Assembly (NCBI RefSeq): GCF_001815865.1
Contig: NZ_KV822210.1
Location: forward strand, 122,574-186,573
Origin: Abiotrophia sp. HMSC24B09
Lineage (GTDB): Bacteria; Bacillota; Bacilli; Lactobacillales; Aerococcaceae
DNA: 64,000 bases
Direction: 5' to 3'
Shown: one piece after another, positions 43,521 to 52,767 of the stretch
Layout: the number at the start of each line of letters is the position of its first letter
Numbering within the stretch: position 1 is the stretch's first letter
Translations under genes and position numbers: made by a program
Notes under the pieces: model-generated
The model's database searches: none
Told to the model about the DNA's origin: nothing
The model's input: the letters and a program-made list of their open reading frames with translations, nothing else

Positions 43521-43562
43521 TTTTTTGGTCTGACCTTGAATAGTCGAACCATAGAAAATGAA

Positions 43563-43601
43563 TAGAGCCAAGACCTTAGGGAAGATAAGGTCTTGGCTCT
43601 A
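43563..43601 (+). terminator. 16-base-pair hairpin after xylB, without T run
   Basis: TAGAGCCAAGACCTTA pairs perfectly with TAAGGTCTTGGCTCTA across seven bases. The following bases (TGATTATTC) are only weakly T-rich, so termination efficiency is unclear. Confidence 0.65.
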
Positions 43602-43699
43602 TGATTATTCTAAGAGAACCCTACTCTGTAACCAAACTGTAAGCCACCAAAAAATGCGAGAGGTAGTTGTTTGGGCTATATATAGAGGGAGGGGTCTTT

Positions 43700-44776
43700 A
43701 TGTATGCGGCTTTGAATGGAGCGGGTAAGTTGGTCTATGCTAGTCAGGTGGCGGGGTTAGTGGGGGAGGGGCCCTGGTTTTGTCCGCGCTGTCATCGGCC
43801 GCTTAAATTACGGTCGGGGAGACGGGTTAGACCCCATTTTGTTCATATGGATGGTGTTTGTGGGCAAACTAAATTAAGTAAGCGCCAGGTCATGGAGTCG
43901 GAGCGGCATCAAGCGGCCAAGCGTCTTTTAGGTCAGACCTTCCAAGCCCAAGGCGAGAGTGTGAGTTTGGAGTATTATTTGCCTTCTTCGGGACAATTTG
44001 CGGACCTCTACCTGCCCCAGCGTCAGTGGGTGGCGGAGTATCAACAATCGATAATTTCCGCTCAGCTTATGACTAGTCGGCAGGCGGATTATCAAACCTT
44101 GGGTCAGACAGTGGTCTGGCTATTATCAGCTGACGTCCTAAGGGGCAAGTTCAAGACCCGTTGGAAACAAACTTGCCTACACTATGCTCCTGGTTGGGGT
44201 TATTATTGGCTAGCCCTGGATGTGGAGGGCGCCTGCCTAGTTCAGGATTTTAATCTGCCTTTAGTCTATTCCCGCCTGTCCTATACTTACCAAAGTCGTA
44301 CCCTCTTACTGAGGACTTTGTCTCAGCAGGCTTGGCAGGCGGATTGTCTGGCTTATGGTGCTTGGTTGGGACCAAGGGCTTGTCACTGCCAAGAAGGCCA
44401 ACCTACCAGCCATATACGCAGCCATTTGGTGGCTGGTCACCAATCTTATTGGCGTCAACTCTATCAGGAGGGGATTCAGGTGGGCTCTCTGCCGGCTTGG
44501 TGCCTACAGGGGCGCTATCAAGTCCTCGTCAGCCCAGAGCCTGGTTGGGTCTGGTTGGCCTATCAGGCTGCTTTTTTGAAGGAGGCTAAGGAAGCCAAGC
44601 AAGGATTTACAGGCCAGGAATGGTTGCTTTTCCATGAAAGTCTAGTAAAGGCCGATAAGCTTCACCTTGCCCCGACGCCTTTGTTAGGCGAGGAGGGGCG
44701 AGCTAGACTGCTGCCTGAAATTTGCCAATCATTCCTTCGGCTGTGGCATTGGCTGGCACAAAACCTAAGCGTTTGA
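43700..44776 (+). CDS. coiA: competence protein CoiA
   Basis: A 358-residue protein needed for transformation in streptococci, with an N-terminal zinc-finger-like part and a nuclease-like fold. Features seen are FCPRCHRPLKL with two cysteines, RPHFVH, ESERHQAAKRLL and the nuclease-like ADLYLPQRQWVAEYQQSIIS (acidic residues and the E-x-Q pair). The ATG at 43700 follows GAGGGAGGGG; an in-frame start at 43667 has no such site. Upstream no clear ComX/SigX box was found. The partner pepF follows, as in streptococci and relatives. Confidence 0.88.
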   Translation: MYAALNGAGKLVYASQVAGLVGEGPWFCPRCHRPLKLRSGRRVRPHFVHMDGVCGQTKLSKRQVMESERHQAAKRLLGQTFQAQGESVSLEYYLPSSGQFADLYLPQRQWVAEYQQSIISAQLMTSRQADYQTLGQTVVWLLSADVLRGKFKTRWKQTCLHYAPGWGYYWLALDVEGACLVQDFNLPLVYSRLSYTYQSRTLLLRTLSQQAWQADCLAYGAWLGPRACHCQEGQPTSHIRSHLVAGHQSYWRQLYQEGIQVGSLPAWCLQGRYQVLVSPEPGWVWLAYQAAFLKEAKEAKQGFTGQEWLLFHESLVKADKLHLAPTPLLGEEGRARLLPEICQSFLRLWHWLAQNLSV

Positions 44777-44952
44777 TCGAGATAGGGGCCTTTATCGTGT
44801 TGTTAGCTAAGGATTGGCATGTCAAACATGATCGATGTGACTAAAAGGGCACTTCTTCCTCTTCTTCAAGGGCTTTCAATTCAATTTATAAGTGAATTGT
44901 GCTAGAATTTATTATGTCTAACTATTTACTAACTTTAAGATGAGGTGACCTT

Positions 44953-46764
44953 ATGTCAGAAGAAACATTACGCACGCGTGAACAACAACCTGAAGCCTTT
45001 ACCTGGGACCTGACTTCGCTCTATGCGGACGCAGATCAATGGCAGGCTGAATATGACAAGGCAGAAGCTATGGTAGCGGACTTAACATCCTACAAGGGCA
45101 CCCTGGATCAAGGTGGCGCCCACTTAGTGACTGTTATTGAGGCTATTCAAGCGGCTTGCTTAGTAGTTGAGCGTCTCTATGCCTATGCCCACCTAACCTA
45201 CGATCAAGATTCGACCAATAGCGCTGCCCAAGTCCTCAATGCTCGAGCTATGCAGCTTTACAGCAAGTTGGCAGAAGCCATTGCCTTCTTCGACCCTGAA
45301 CTTTTGAGCTTGCCATCCGAAACGCTGGAAGCTTACTTCCAAGAAACACCTGAATTAGATTTCTACCGTCAGTACTTGGATGATATTACCCGTGGGCGTG
45401 CCCACACCTTGTCGGCTTCCGAGGAGACCCTCTTAGCGCAACTAGGTGAGATTTTCAGCAGCCCTTATTCTACTTTCTCCTTGTTGGACAATGCTGACTT
45501 TGTCTTCCCAACCATTGAAGGGCCGGAAGGGCAAGCGGTACAATTAACACACGGGACCTATGGTCGTCTCTTGGAAAGCACTGACCGCCGTGTGCGCCGC
45601 GATACTTTCCAACAGTACTATACTGTCTACAACCAATTCAAGAATACCTTAGCCAATGTCTTATCTACCAATATTAAGACTGATAACTACAAGGCCAAAG
45701 TCCGCCACTATTCATCTGCACGGGCTGCTGCCCTCTTCCGCAATAATGTGCCGGAATCCGTCTATGATACCTTGTTAGAGACAGTGGGCGATCACTTGGG
45801 CTTACTCCACCGTTATACCGCCTTGCGTAAGGACCTCTTGGGTCTAGACTCACTCGAAATGTATGACCTTTATACGCCGCTTCTTGGGGATGCTCCAATC
45901 AAGTTTAGCCAAGCAGAAGCGCGGGATATTGTGATGGAAGCTCTGGCGCCAATGGGACCAGATTATTTGGAAATCATGGCTAAGGCCTTCGATGAACGCT
46001 GGATTGACTGGTATGAGAACAAGGGCAAACGCTCAGGCGCTTACTCAGGTGGGATGTATGACAGCAAGCCTTATGTCCTACTCAACTGGCAAGACAATAT
46101 TAATTGGCTCTTCACCTTAGTTCATGAGTTGGGTCACAGTGCGCATTCCTACTTGTCTCGCACTAACCAACCTTATGTTTACAGTGATTATTCGATTTTC
46201 TTGGCTGAGATTGCCTCAACTACTAATGAAAATCTTCTGACGGACTACCTCTTGAAGAAATATCAAGATCCTCAAATCCGTCTCTATGTCCTCAACCACT
46301 TCTTGGATGGGGTTAAGGGAACGGTCTTCCGCCAAACCCAATTTGCGGAATTCGAGCACTTCATGCACCAAGCAGATGCGGAAGGAACCCCATTAACTCA
46401 CGAATTCTTGACCGAGAACTACCGCAAATTGAATGCTAAGTACTACGGACCAAGCGTTAACTCTGACTCTGAAATTGGGCTAGAGTGGGCTCGAATTCCA
46501 CACTTCTATTACAACTACTATGTCTTCCAATATGCGACTGGTTTCTCCGCAGCAACCTTCTTCGCAGACAAGATTGCCGCTGGCGACAGTGCTTTACTTG
46601 AAGCCTACAAGGGCTTCCTTAAGTCAGGTTGCAGCCTCTATCCAATCGATACCATGAAGAAGGCTGGGTTGGATATGACGCAACGTGACTATATCGAAGC
46701 AACACTCAAGGTCTTCGAAGCGCGCTTGAACGAGTTTGAAGCCCTCTTGGCAGAAACGAAATAA
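44953..46764 (+). CDS. pepF: oligoendopeptidase F
   Basis: A 603-residue cytoplasmic M3 metallopeptidase that trims oligopeptides. The zinc motif HELGH occupies residues 391-395 with Glu392 as the base, and the third ligand region follows in IFLAEIASTTNE. The length and the N-terminal TREQQPEAFTWDLTSLYAD match PepF. GATGAGGTG precedes the ATG. The gap before it contains the inverted repeat AATTCA...TGAATT and a possible -10 TAGAAT. coiA-pepF is a conserved order in Lactobacillales. Confidence 0.95.
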   Translation: MSEETLRTREQQPEAFTWDLTSLYADADQWQAEYDKAEAMVADLTSYKGTLDQGGAHLVTVIEAIQAACLVVERLYAYAHLTYDQDSTNSAAQVLNARAMQLYSKLAEAIAFFDPELLSLPSETLEAYFQETPELDFYRQYLDDITRGRAHTLSASEETLLAQLGEIFSSPYSTFSLLDNADFVFPTIEGPEGQAVQLTHGTYGRLLESTDRRVRRDTFQQYYTVYNQFKNTLANVLSTNIKTDNYKAKVRHYSSARAAALFRNNVPESVYDTLLETVGDHLGLLHRYTALRKDLLGLDSLEMYDLYTPLLGDAPIKFSQAEARDIVMEALAPMGPDYLEIMAKAFDERWIDWYENKGKRSGAYSGGMYDSKPYVLLNWQDNINWLFTLVHELGHSAHSYLSRTNQPYVYSDYSIFLAEIASTTNENLLTDYLLKKYQDPQIRLYVLNHFLDGVKGTVFRQTQFAEFEHFMHQADAEGTPLTHEFLTENYRKLNAKYYGPSVNSDSEIGLEWARIPHFYYNYYVFQYATGFSAATFFADKIAAGDSALLEAYKGFLKSGCSLYPIDTMKKAGLDMTQRDYIEATLKVFEARLNEFEALLAETK

Positions 46765-46770
46765 TTCAAT

Positions 46771-46804
46771 AAACTGGGGAAGTGAGCCTTCTCCAGTTTT
46801 TTTC
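46771..46804 (+). terminator. rho-independent terminator of pepF
   Basis: AAACTGGGGAAG pairs with CTTCTCCAGTTT (one G-T pair) across five bases followed by a T run. Confidence 0.85.
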
Positions 46805-46922
46805 TTAGCTATGGGGTTTAGGACTGAGCACTACTTTTATTTTCCCACCGCAACTGCTAGAAATCTGACGCTATACGTGATAAAATTTAAGTATGCGACT
46901 TTCTAAGAATATGAGGGATTGA

Positions 46923-47615
46923 ATGAAAAAATTTGAATCATTACCGGCGGAACTGCAGACCGAGCAGGTGCGCCCATATTACGAGGCCTTGGCCGCTAAA
47001 CGCGGGCAACTATTCTTGAAACGGGCCTTCGATATCTTGGTGAGTGCTATCTTGTTACTCTTACTCTCGCCAATTTTACTCTTTTTCGCTATTTGGATTA
47101 AGTTAGACTCACCAGGGCCGGTCTTCTATCGCCAGGAACGGGTGACAACCTACGGAAGAATCTTCCGAATTTTCAAGTTCCGGACGATGAAGGTGGATGC
47201 GGACAAGATGGGGTCCTTAGTGACTCTCAAGAATGATGACCGCATTACCCGCGTAGGCCATGTCATTCGCCGTTATCGTCTAGATGAACTACCTCAATTG
47301 TTGAACATCTTAACAGGGGATATGAGTCTGGTTGGTACGCGACCCGAAGTAGCCAAGTATGTGGCTGCTTATACGCCTGAGATGAAGGCTACCTTGCTCT
47401 TGCCAGCTGGGGTAACCTCTACGGCTAGTATCCTCTTCAAGGACGAGGAAGAATTAATTGCTAAGTTCATCTTGGAGGGGATGGAAGTGGATGATATCTA
47501 CATCACCAAGGTCCTACCAGAGAAGATGCATTATAACTTATCTTATCTTAAGAATTATAGCTTTCTAGGCGATTTGAAACTCATGGTTCGAACTGTCTTG
47601 AAGGTCTTCAAATAA
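46923..47615 (+). CDS. bacterial sugar transferase (phosphoglycosyl transferase)
   Basis: A 230-residue monotopic membrane enzyme that moves a sugar phosphate onto undecaprenyl phosphate, the first step of a surface glycan. One hydrophobic segment (ILVSAILLLLLSPILLFFAI) is followed by the WIKLDSPGPVFYRQERV, KFRTMKVDA and RRYRLDELPQLLNILTGDMSLVG blocks of the PglC/WbaP catalytic domain. It lacks the N-terminal helices of WbaP, so it is PglC-sized. A DegT aminotransferase follows after 13 bases. Confidence 0.92.
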   Translation: MKKFESLPAELQTEQVRPYYEALAAKRGQLFLKRAFDILVSAILLLLLSPILLFFAIWIKLDSPGPVFYRQERVTTYGRIFRIFKFRTMKVDADKMGSLVTLKNDDRITRVGHVIRRYRLDELPQLLNILTGDMSLVGTRPEVAKYVAAYTPEMKATLLLPAGVTSTASILFKDEEELIAKFILEGMEVDDIYITKVLPEKMHYNLSYLKNYSFLGDLKLMVRTVLKVFK

Positions 47616-47628
47616 AGGAGCGTTCGCT

Positions 47629-48858
47629 ATGAAAAAATGGAATATTCCCTTCTCACCACCTGACTTAGGCCAGGAAGAAATTGATGAGGTAGTGGATACC
47701 CTCAAATCCGGTTGGATTACCACCGGACCTAAGACTAAGAAATTAGAAGTAGAGCTTTCCAGCTATACTCAGACGCCACGGACAGTCTGCTTAAACTCAG
47801 CTACTGCAGCTCTGGAATTAATTTTACGTGTATTAGGAATTGGGCCTGGCGATGAAGTCATTGTGCCAGCCTTTACCTATACGGCTTCCTGTGCGGTAAT
47901 CGAGCACGTAGGAGCGACGCCAGTCTTAGTTGACTTGCAGTCGAGTGGCTTTGAGATGGATTACGACTTATTGGCTGCTAGCTTAACGGCTAAGACCAAG
48001 GCAGTAATCCCGGTTGAAATCGCTGGGATTCCTTGTGATTATGACCAACTCATGTCAGTTCTAGAAGCTAAGAAGGATCTCTACCAAGCCAATCCTGATC
48101 ATGCTATCCAAGTGCTCTTTGATCGCGTGATTGTTATTTCGGACTCTGCTCACGCCCTAGGGGCAACTTATAAGGGCCAACCAGCAGGGACTTGGGCGGA
48201 CTTCACTTCCTTCTCCTTCCATGCTGTTAAGAACTTTACGACTGCAGAAGGCGGAAGCGTGACCTGGAAGGCTCGTCCAGGTCTTGATGATGACGAACTC
48301 TACCGTCTCTTCCAAGTCTTCTCCCTACATGGCCAAACCAAGGATGCCTTGGCTAAGACCCAGCTAGGGGCGTGGGAATATGATATTGTCATCCCAGGTT
48401 TCAAATGTAACATGACCGATATCATGGCTAGCATCGGCTTGGTACAATTACAACGTTATCCAGGTCTCTTGGCGCGTCGTAAAGAATTGGTAGCGCAGTA
48501 TGATCAAGGTTTCGCTGGCACCCCTATCAAGCCTTTGCCTCATCAAGGCGCGGATTATGAATCTTCTCGCCACCTCTACATTACCCATATTGAAGGGGCT
48601 AGTCTGGAAGACCGAAACCGCATCATCACCTTGATGGCAGAGCGGGGCATTGCGACCAATGTCCACTACAAACCACTGCCGCTGCTCACCGCTTATGCTA
48701 ATATGGGCTTTAAGATGGCGGACTATCCAAATGCCTATGCTTATTATGAAAATGAAATTACCTTGCCTCTACATACCCGTTTGACGGATGAAGAGGTAGC
48801 CTACATTATTGAAAGTTTCCGTGAGGTTGTGGCCCAAGTCCTTGAGGAAGGGGTGTAG
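47629..48858 (+). CDS. DegT/DnrJ/EryC1 aminotransferase
   Basis: A 409-residue PLP enzyme that transfers an amino group to a keto-sugar nucleotide. The PLP lysine is Lys201 in FSFHAVKNFTTAEGG. The N terminus GQEEIDEVVDTLKSGWITTGPKTKKLE is the family hallmark. With the preceding sugar transferase it suggests that an amino-sugar is the first residue of the glycan. No sugar-nucleotide dehydratase is present, so the keto-sugar must come from elsewhere. AAAGGAG precedes the ATG. Confidence 0.92.
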   Translation: MKKWNIPFSPPDLGQEEIDEVVDTLKSGWITTGPKTKKLEVELSSYTQTPRTVCLNSATAALELILRVLGIGPGDEVIVPAFTYTASCAVIEHVGATPVLVDLQSSGFEMDYDLLAASLTAKTKAVIPVEIAGIPCDYDQLMSVLEAKKDLYQANPDHAIQVLFDRVIVISDSAHALGATYKGQPAGTWADFTSFSFHAVKNFTTAEGGSVTWKARPGLDDDELYRLFQVFSLHGQTKDALAKTQLGAWEYDIVIPGFKCNMTDIMASIGLVQLQRYPGLLARRKELVAQYDQGFAGTPIKPLPHQGADYESSRHLYITHIEGASLEDRNRIITLMAERGIATNVHYKPLPLLTAYANMGFKMADYPNAYAYYENEITLPLHTRLTDEEVAYIIESFREVVAQVLEEGV

Positions 48859-48862
48859 ACTG

Positions 48863-49891
48863 ATGTTAGTTTCAATCATCACGACGGCGATGAACGAGGA
48901 GGCTTATTTGCCAGGTCTCTTCTCAGATTTTCTCAACCAGACCTATCCCCACGATCAAATTGAAATTATCCTCATGAATTCTATGTCGACTGATAAGACA
49001 CGAGATCTGATGCTAGATTTTCAAGCTCAGTTCCGCGATGAATTCTACGATATTCAAGTCCATAACAACCTACGCAAATCACTGGCGGCCGGCTTGAACG
49101 AAGGCATTAAGGTGGCGCGCGGGGAGTGTGTCCTCAAGGTAGATGCCCACGCGACCATTCCTGAAGATTTTGTGGAACAGAACGTGGCGGTTATCTCTCA
49201 GGGGGAATTCATCTGTGGCGGTAAACGTCCGACCATCATTGAATCAGACGATCCATGGAGCAAGACCCTGCACCAGGTGGAAGAAGCCATGCTAGGCAGT
49301 AGCATTGCCTCTTACCGTAAGGCCGATAGTCCTCGCTATGTCAAGTCGATTTTCCATGGCATGTATAAGAAGTCTGTCTTTGACCATGTTGGGGAACTAG
49401 ATGAGCGACTAGGCCGGACAGAGGACAATGAAATCCATGACCGTCTACTCAAGGCTGGTTATCAAATTAAGTATGATCCTAGAATTGTCTCCTATCAATA
49501 TATGAGACCTAACTTCAAGAAAATGGTGAAGCAAAAATACAGCAATGGCTACTGGATTGGCATGACCAGTCATGTTCGACCATCCTGCTTATCGCTCTAT
49601 CATTTTGTACCATTTGTCTTCACCTTAGCGGTGATTTTCTCTATCCTTATGTTGCCTGTAACAGGCTGGTTCTTAGGACTCTTGGCTCTGGCCTACTTTG
49701 GCGCTATGGCTGTCGTAACAGGTCTCACGATCCGTAAGGAAGGCTTCCTACCACACTATTTGGCCATGCCATTCCTCTTGTTGGCTGTCCACCTAGCCTA
49801 TGGGGTAGGAACCATTGTAGGGCTCTTCAATGGTTTACGTTGGCGACAAGAATATTTTGCTGATGAGGAAGAAGCAGAAAAGACAAATTAA
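48863..49891 (+). CDS. GT2 glycosyltransferase with C-terminal membrane segments
   Basis: A 342-residue inverting transferase. It starts LVSIITTAMNEEAYLPGLFSDFL (GT-A fold), has a KVDAHATIPEDF DxD-type motif and a GELDERLGRTEDNEIHDRL acceptor region. Two or three hydrophobic segments close the chain, anchoring it to the membrane. ATG at 48863 follows GAGGAAGGGG and lies four bases after the stop of the DegT gene. It extends the undecaprenyl-linked glycan. Confidence 0.9.
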   Translation: MLVSIITTAMNEEAYLPGLFSDFLNQTYPHDQIEIILMNSMSTDKTRDLMLDFQAQFRDEFYDIQVHNNLRKSLAAGLNEGIKVARGECVLKVDAHATIPEDFVEQNVAVISQGEFICGGKRPTIIESDDPWSKTLHQVEEAMLGSSIASYRKADSPRYVKSIFHGMYKKSVFDHVGELDERLGRTEDNEIHDRLLKAGYQIKYDPRIVSYQYMRPNFKKMVKQKYSNGYWIGMTSHVRPSCLSLYHFVPFVFTLAVIFSILMLPVTGWFLGLLALAYFGAMAVVTGLTIRKEGFLPHYLAMPFLLLAVHLAYGVGTIVGLFNGLRWRQEYFADEEEAEKTN

Positions 49892-49923
49892 CCCCGTCTA
49901 GCCCTTATGAAAGGAAGATATCT

Positions 49924-51117
49924 ATGTATTCAAAACAAATCGTAAAGAACTGTGCTAATGCAAGTTTTATCCGTAAGATGTTCGAGAAAGGCTTGGAATT
50001 AGCCAAGCAATATGGCCCAGAGAATGTCTATGACTTCTCCATCGGTAACCCTTTTGCTGAACCACCAGTAGACTTACGTGAACGCATGAAGGAATTGGTT
50101 GATCAACCAGGTGTTCACCGGTATATGCCAAATGCTGGTTTCCCAGATGTACGCGAGAAGGTGGCTGCTTATTATAGCGCACGCTCTGAAAAGCCGATCC
50201 CTGCCAGCCATATTGTCATGACGACCGGGGCAGCAGGTGCCCTTAACGTCTTGTTCAAGGCAATTTTGAACCCAGGCGAGCGCATCGTAACTTTTGCGCC
50301 TTACTTTGTTGAGTATGGCTTTTACGCTCAAAACGTGGGCGCTCATTTGGATACAGTAGAAACTGAATCAACTGACTTCTTACCAAACATTGAAGGCTTG
50401 CGCCAAGCGATTAAGCCCGATACCCGGATTCTCTTGTTAAACTCTCCTAACAACCCAACCGGTCGCATCTATTCACGTCAAGATTTAGAGGCAGTAGCTG
50501 GGGTATTACGCGAAAAGTCAGCAGAATTCGGCCAACCAATTTTCTTAGTATCGGATGAACCTTATGCAACCATTACTTATGATGGCCATCAAGTTCCGAA
50601 TGTCTTAGATCTTTATGAGCATGCCATCGTGGTTAACTCCTTCTCCAAATCTTTAGGTTTGGCGGGTGAACGGATTGGTTACATCGCGGTTGGGGCAGAT
50701 GTGCCAGAAGTGGAAACTTTAATGGATGCCCTCATCTTCTGTAACCGGACCTTAGGCTTCAACAATGCACCTGCCCTGGCTCAAAAGGTCGTAGCAGAGT
50801 ACTTGGATGTCTTGCCTGATGTAGCGGACTACCAAGCTAAACGTGACCTACTCTATAAGGAACTAACAGCCCTTGGTTTCGAGACCAACTTGCCAGAGGG
50901 AGCCTTCTACTTCTTCATGAAGGTGCCAGCTAATTTTGAAAGTTCTGTTGAATTTGCTAACTATGTAGCCGACAAGCACCAAATTCTGGTCGTGCCAGGT
51001 TCTGGTTTTGGCTGTGAAGGTTATGTCCGTCTCTCCTACTGTGTCAAGATGGAAGTAGTTGAGCGTTCGCTCAAGGCTTGGCAGGCTCTAGCAGCTGAGT
51101 TAGGCCTCAAGAAATAA
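49924..51117 (+). CDS. PLP-dependent class I/II aminotransferase
   Basis: A 397-residue fold-type I aminotransferase of the aspartate/alanine group. PLP lysine is Lys242 in VNSFSKSLGLAGERIGY; NSPNNPTGRIYS binds the carboxylate. AAAGGAAG precedes the ATG. It follows the GT2 gene by 32 bases; whether it serves the glycan pathway or amino acid metabolism is not evident. Confidence 0.9.
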   Translation: MYSKQIVKNCANASFIRKMFEKGLELAKQYGPENVYDFSIGNPFAEPPVDLRERMKELVDQPGVHRYMPNAGFPDVREKVAAYYSARSEKPIPASHIVMTTGAAGALNVLFKAILNPGERIVTFAPYFVEYGFYAQNVGAHLDTVETESTDFLPNIEGLRQAIKPDTRILLLNSPNNPTGRIYSRQDLEAVAGVLREKSAEFGQPIFLVSDEPYATITYDGHQVPNVLDLYEHAIVVNSFSKSLGLAGERIGYIAVGADVPEVETLMDALIFCNRTLGFNNAPALAQKVVAEYLDVLPDVADYQAKRDLLYKELTALGFETNLPEGAFYFFMKVPANFESSVEFANYVADKHQILVVPGSGFGCEGYVRLSYCVKMEVVERSLKAWQALAAELGLKK

Positions 51118-51128
51118 ATAAATTAGTA

Positions 51129-51162
51129 AAACGCCTCCTTGTGTATTCAAGGAGGCGTTTAT
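51129..51162 (+). terminator. terminator of the glycan/aminotransferase cluster
   Basis: AAACGCCTCCTT pairs with AAGGAGGCGTTT across eight bases; T residues follow. Confidence 0.85.
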
Positions 51163-51170
51163 TGCATTCA

Positions 51171-51202
51171 AAAATCCCAAGTGATAGGAAGTCACTTGGG
51201 AT
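51171..51202 (-). terminator. terminator of the galKT operon
   Basis: ATCCCAAGTGA pairs with TCACTTGGGAT across seven bases. On the minus strand the stem is followed by a T-rich tract. Confidence 0.8.
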
Positions 51203-51210
51203 AATTTTCT

Positions 51211-52716
51211 TTAAGCCTGGTTAAAGGCATCCAGGAAGCGACGGAGGCCGGCGCGACCTTCTGAGGTTTGCTTGTAGACTCCAGCGTCTTCAAGGACTCG
51301 GGCGAATTTAGCGCCGACAGCTGCTTGGAGTAGACGATCGACTTGGTCAGGGGTCACATCAGGATGGCTAGCAGCCAAGTCTTGAGCCCAGCTTTGATGA
51401 TAGTCAGCTACTTGATCCAAGGAGGCTTGGCCTAGTAAGAAGTCCTTGATGGTGGCTAGCTCGCCTACTAGGCGTGGAGGCAAGATTGCCAAGCCCATGA
51501 CTTCAATCAGGCCGATATTTTCCTTCTTGATGTGTTGCACGTCAGGATGTGGATGGAAGAGACCATCTGGATAGGTGTCAGTGGTCCGGTTGTTGCGCAG
51601 CACCAAGTCCAATTCGTAGGCGCCATCTCGACGTCTAGCGATTGGCGTAATAGTATTGTGCGGAGTCTCCCCACTAAAGGCTAGGATGTCACAGGCTTCG
51701 TCGCTGTATGCTCGCCAGAAGTCGAGGAGCGCCGTCGCTGCATCCGCTAGTGGCGCCTTATCTTGGCTACGTAATCGAATAACAGATAGGGGCCATTTGA
51801 CTAACTCAACACTTAAATCTGGAAAGGCGCTTAGGCTAGCCGTCTCATAGGCTGGAGCCTGATCCATAGGGAAGGTGTGACGCCCGCCCTGATAGTGGTC
51901 GTGGGAGAGAATAGAACCGCCCACAATTGGCAAGTCGGCATTGGAACCGGCGAAATAATGTGGCAATACCTCAATAATGTCCAGTAGGTGCTCGAAGCAA
52001 GCGCGGTCGACCTTCATGGGTACATGCTCTTGGTTGAGGAAGATGCTGTGCTCGTTATAGTAGACATAAGGCGAGTACTGCATGCCATAGTTTCCGCCAC
52101 CTAGCGATAGGCGAATTAGACGGTGGTTTTGACGCGCCGGATGATTGGTGCGTCCTCGGTAACCTTCATTCTGCATACAGAGTAGGCACTTAGGATAGTG
52201 GCTTGGCTTGGCTAATTTGGCTGCGGCAATATCCTTAGGGTCTTTTTCAGGCTTGGAAAGGTTGATGGTAATCTGCAAGTCGCCGTAGTCGCTGGCCGCG
52301 CTAAAGGCAATATTCTTGGCAATGTGGCGGGTCTTGATATAATCATTAGCCCGCGACAAGGCATAGAAATAATCTGTGGCCCGCTCTGGTGACTCCTGGT
52401 AGAGGGCCCAGAAACGTTGATTGAGCACAGAAGGTAGAGGCGTCAACAAATCCATAATAGCCGCCTCAAAGGCCTCGCGGCCGAAGGCAGAGTCTGCAAT
52501 TAAGCCTTGTTCCAGGGCATAAGCCTCTAGTTGGTCTAGAAAGTCTAGGAGGCTTAGCTCAGAGTCTAGGGCTTGCTCACAAGAATCGAGACCATCTAGT
52601 GCTAGACGTGCTAAGAGCTGGTTGACGGTGTAATCGTAATCTAAGGGGTCTAGCCAGCCATCTTGGATGGCCCGGCTGACAAAATGGTGAATGGTTTGGT
52701 CAATAGGAATAGTCAC
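51211..52716 (-). CDS. galT: UDP-glucose-hexose-1-phosphate uridylyltransferase, GalT2 type
   Basis: Second step of the Leloir pathway: exchanges UMP between UDP-glucose and galactose 1-phosphate. The GalT class 2 signature FHPHPDVQHIKKENIGLIEV is present, as are CLLCMQNEGYRG and the GSILSHDHYQGG active-site histidines. The start is taken as the GTG at 52716, which follows GAGAGGA and gives 501 residues; an ATG at 52764 is nearer to galK but lacks a ribosome site. It follows galK on the minus strand. No galE or galM lies adjacent. Confidence 0.92.
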   Translation of the reverse strand: MTIPIDQTIHHFVSRAIQDGWLDPLDYDYTVNQLLARLALDGLDSCEQALDSELSLLDFLDQLEAYALEQGLIADSAFGREAFEAAIMDLLTPLPSVLNQRFWALYQESPERATDYFYALSRANDYIKTRHIAKNIAFSAASDYGDLQITINLSKPEKDPKDIAAAKLAKPSHYPKCLLCMQNEGYRGRTNHPARQNHRLIRLSLGGGNYGMQYSPYVYYNEHSIFLNQEHVPMKVDRACFEHLLDIIEVLPHYFAGSNADLPIVGGSILSHDHYQGGRHTFPMDQAPAYETASLSAFPDLSVELVKWPLSVIRLRSQDKAPLADAATALLDFWRAYSDEACDILAFSGETPHNTITPIARRRDGAYELDLVLRNNRTTDTYPDGLFHPHPDVQHIKKENIGLIEVMGLAILPPRLVGELATIKDFLLGQASLDQVADYHQSWAQDLAASHPDVTPDQVDRLLQAAVGAKFARVLEDAGVYKQTSEGRAGLRRFLDAFNQA

Positions 52717-52767
52717 AGCGTTCGTCCTCTCTGCTTGCCTGATTTTTTGGCAAGCATTCATCATGAT

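Noticed and set aside
43600..43699. A ComX/SigX (cin) box ahead of coiA
   Set aside because: TGCGAGAG is the nearest string and does not match the streptococcal TACGAATA; competence control cannot be claimed.
43908..44060. CoiA as a mobile-element nuclease
   Set aside because: The coiA-pepF neighbourhood and the CoiA-specific N terminus make the competence role more likely.
44332..44589. Two alternative frames inside coiA
   Set aside because: Both lie inside the CoiA coding sequence, whose motifs are intact across this part.
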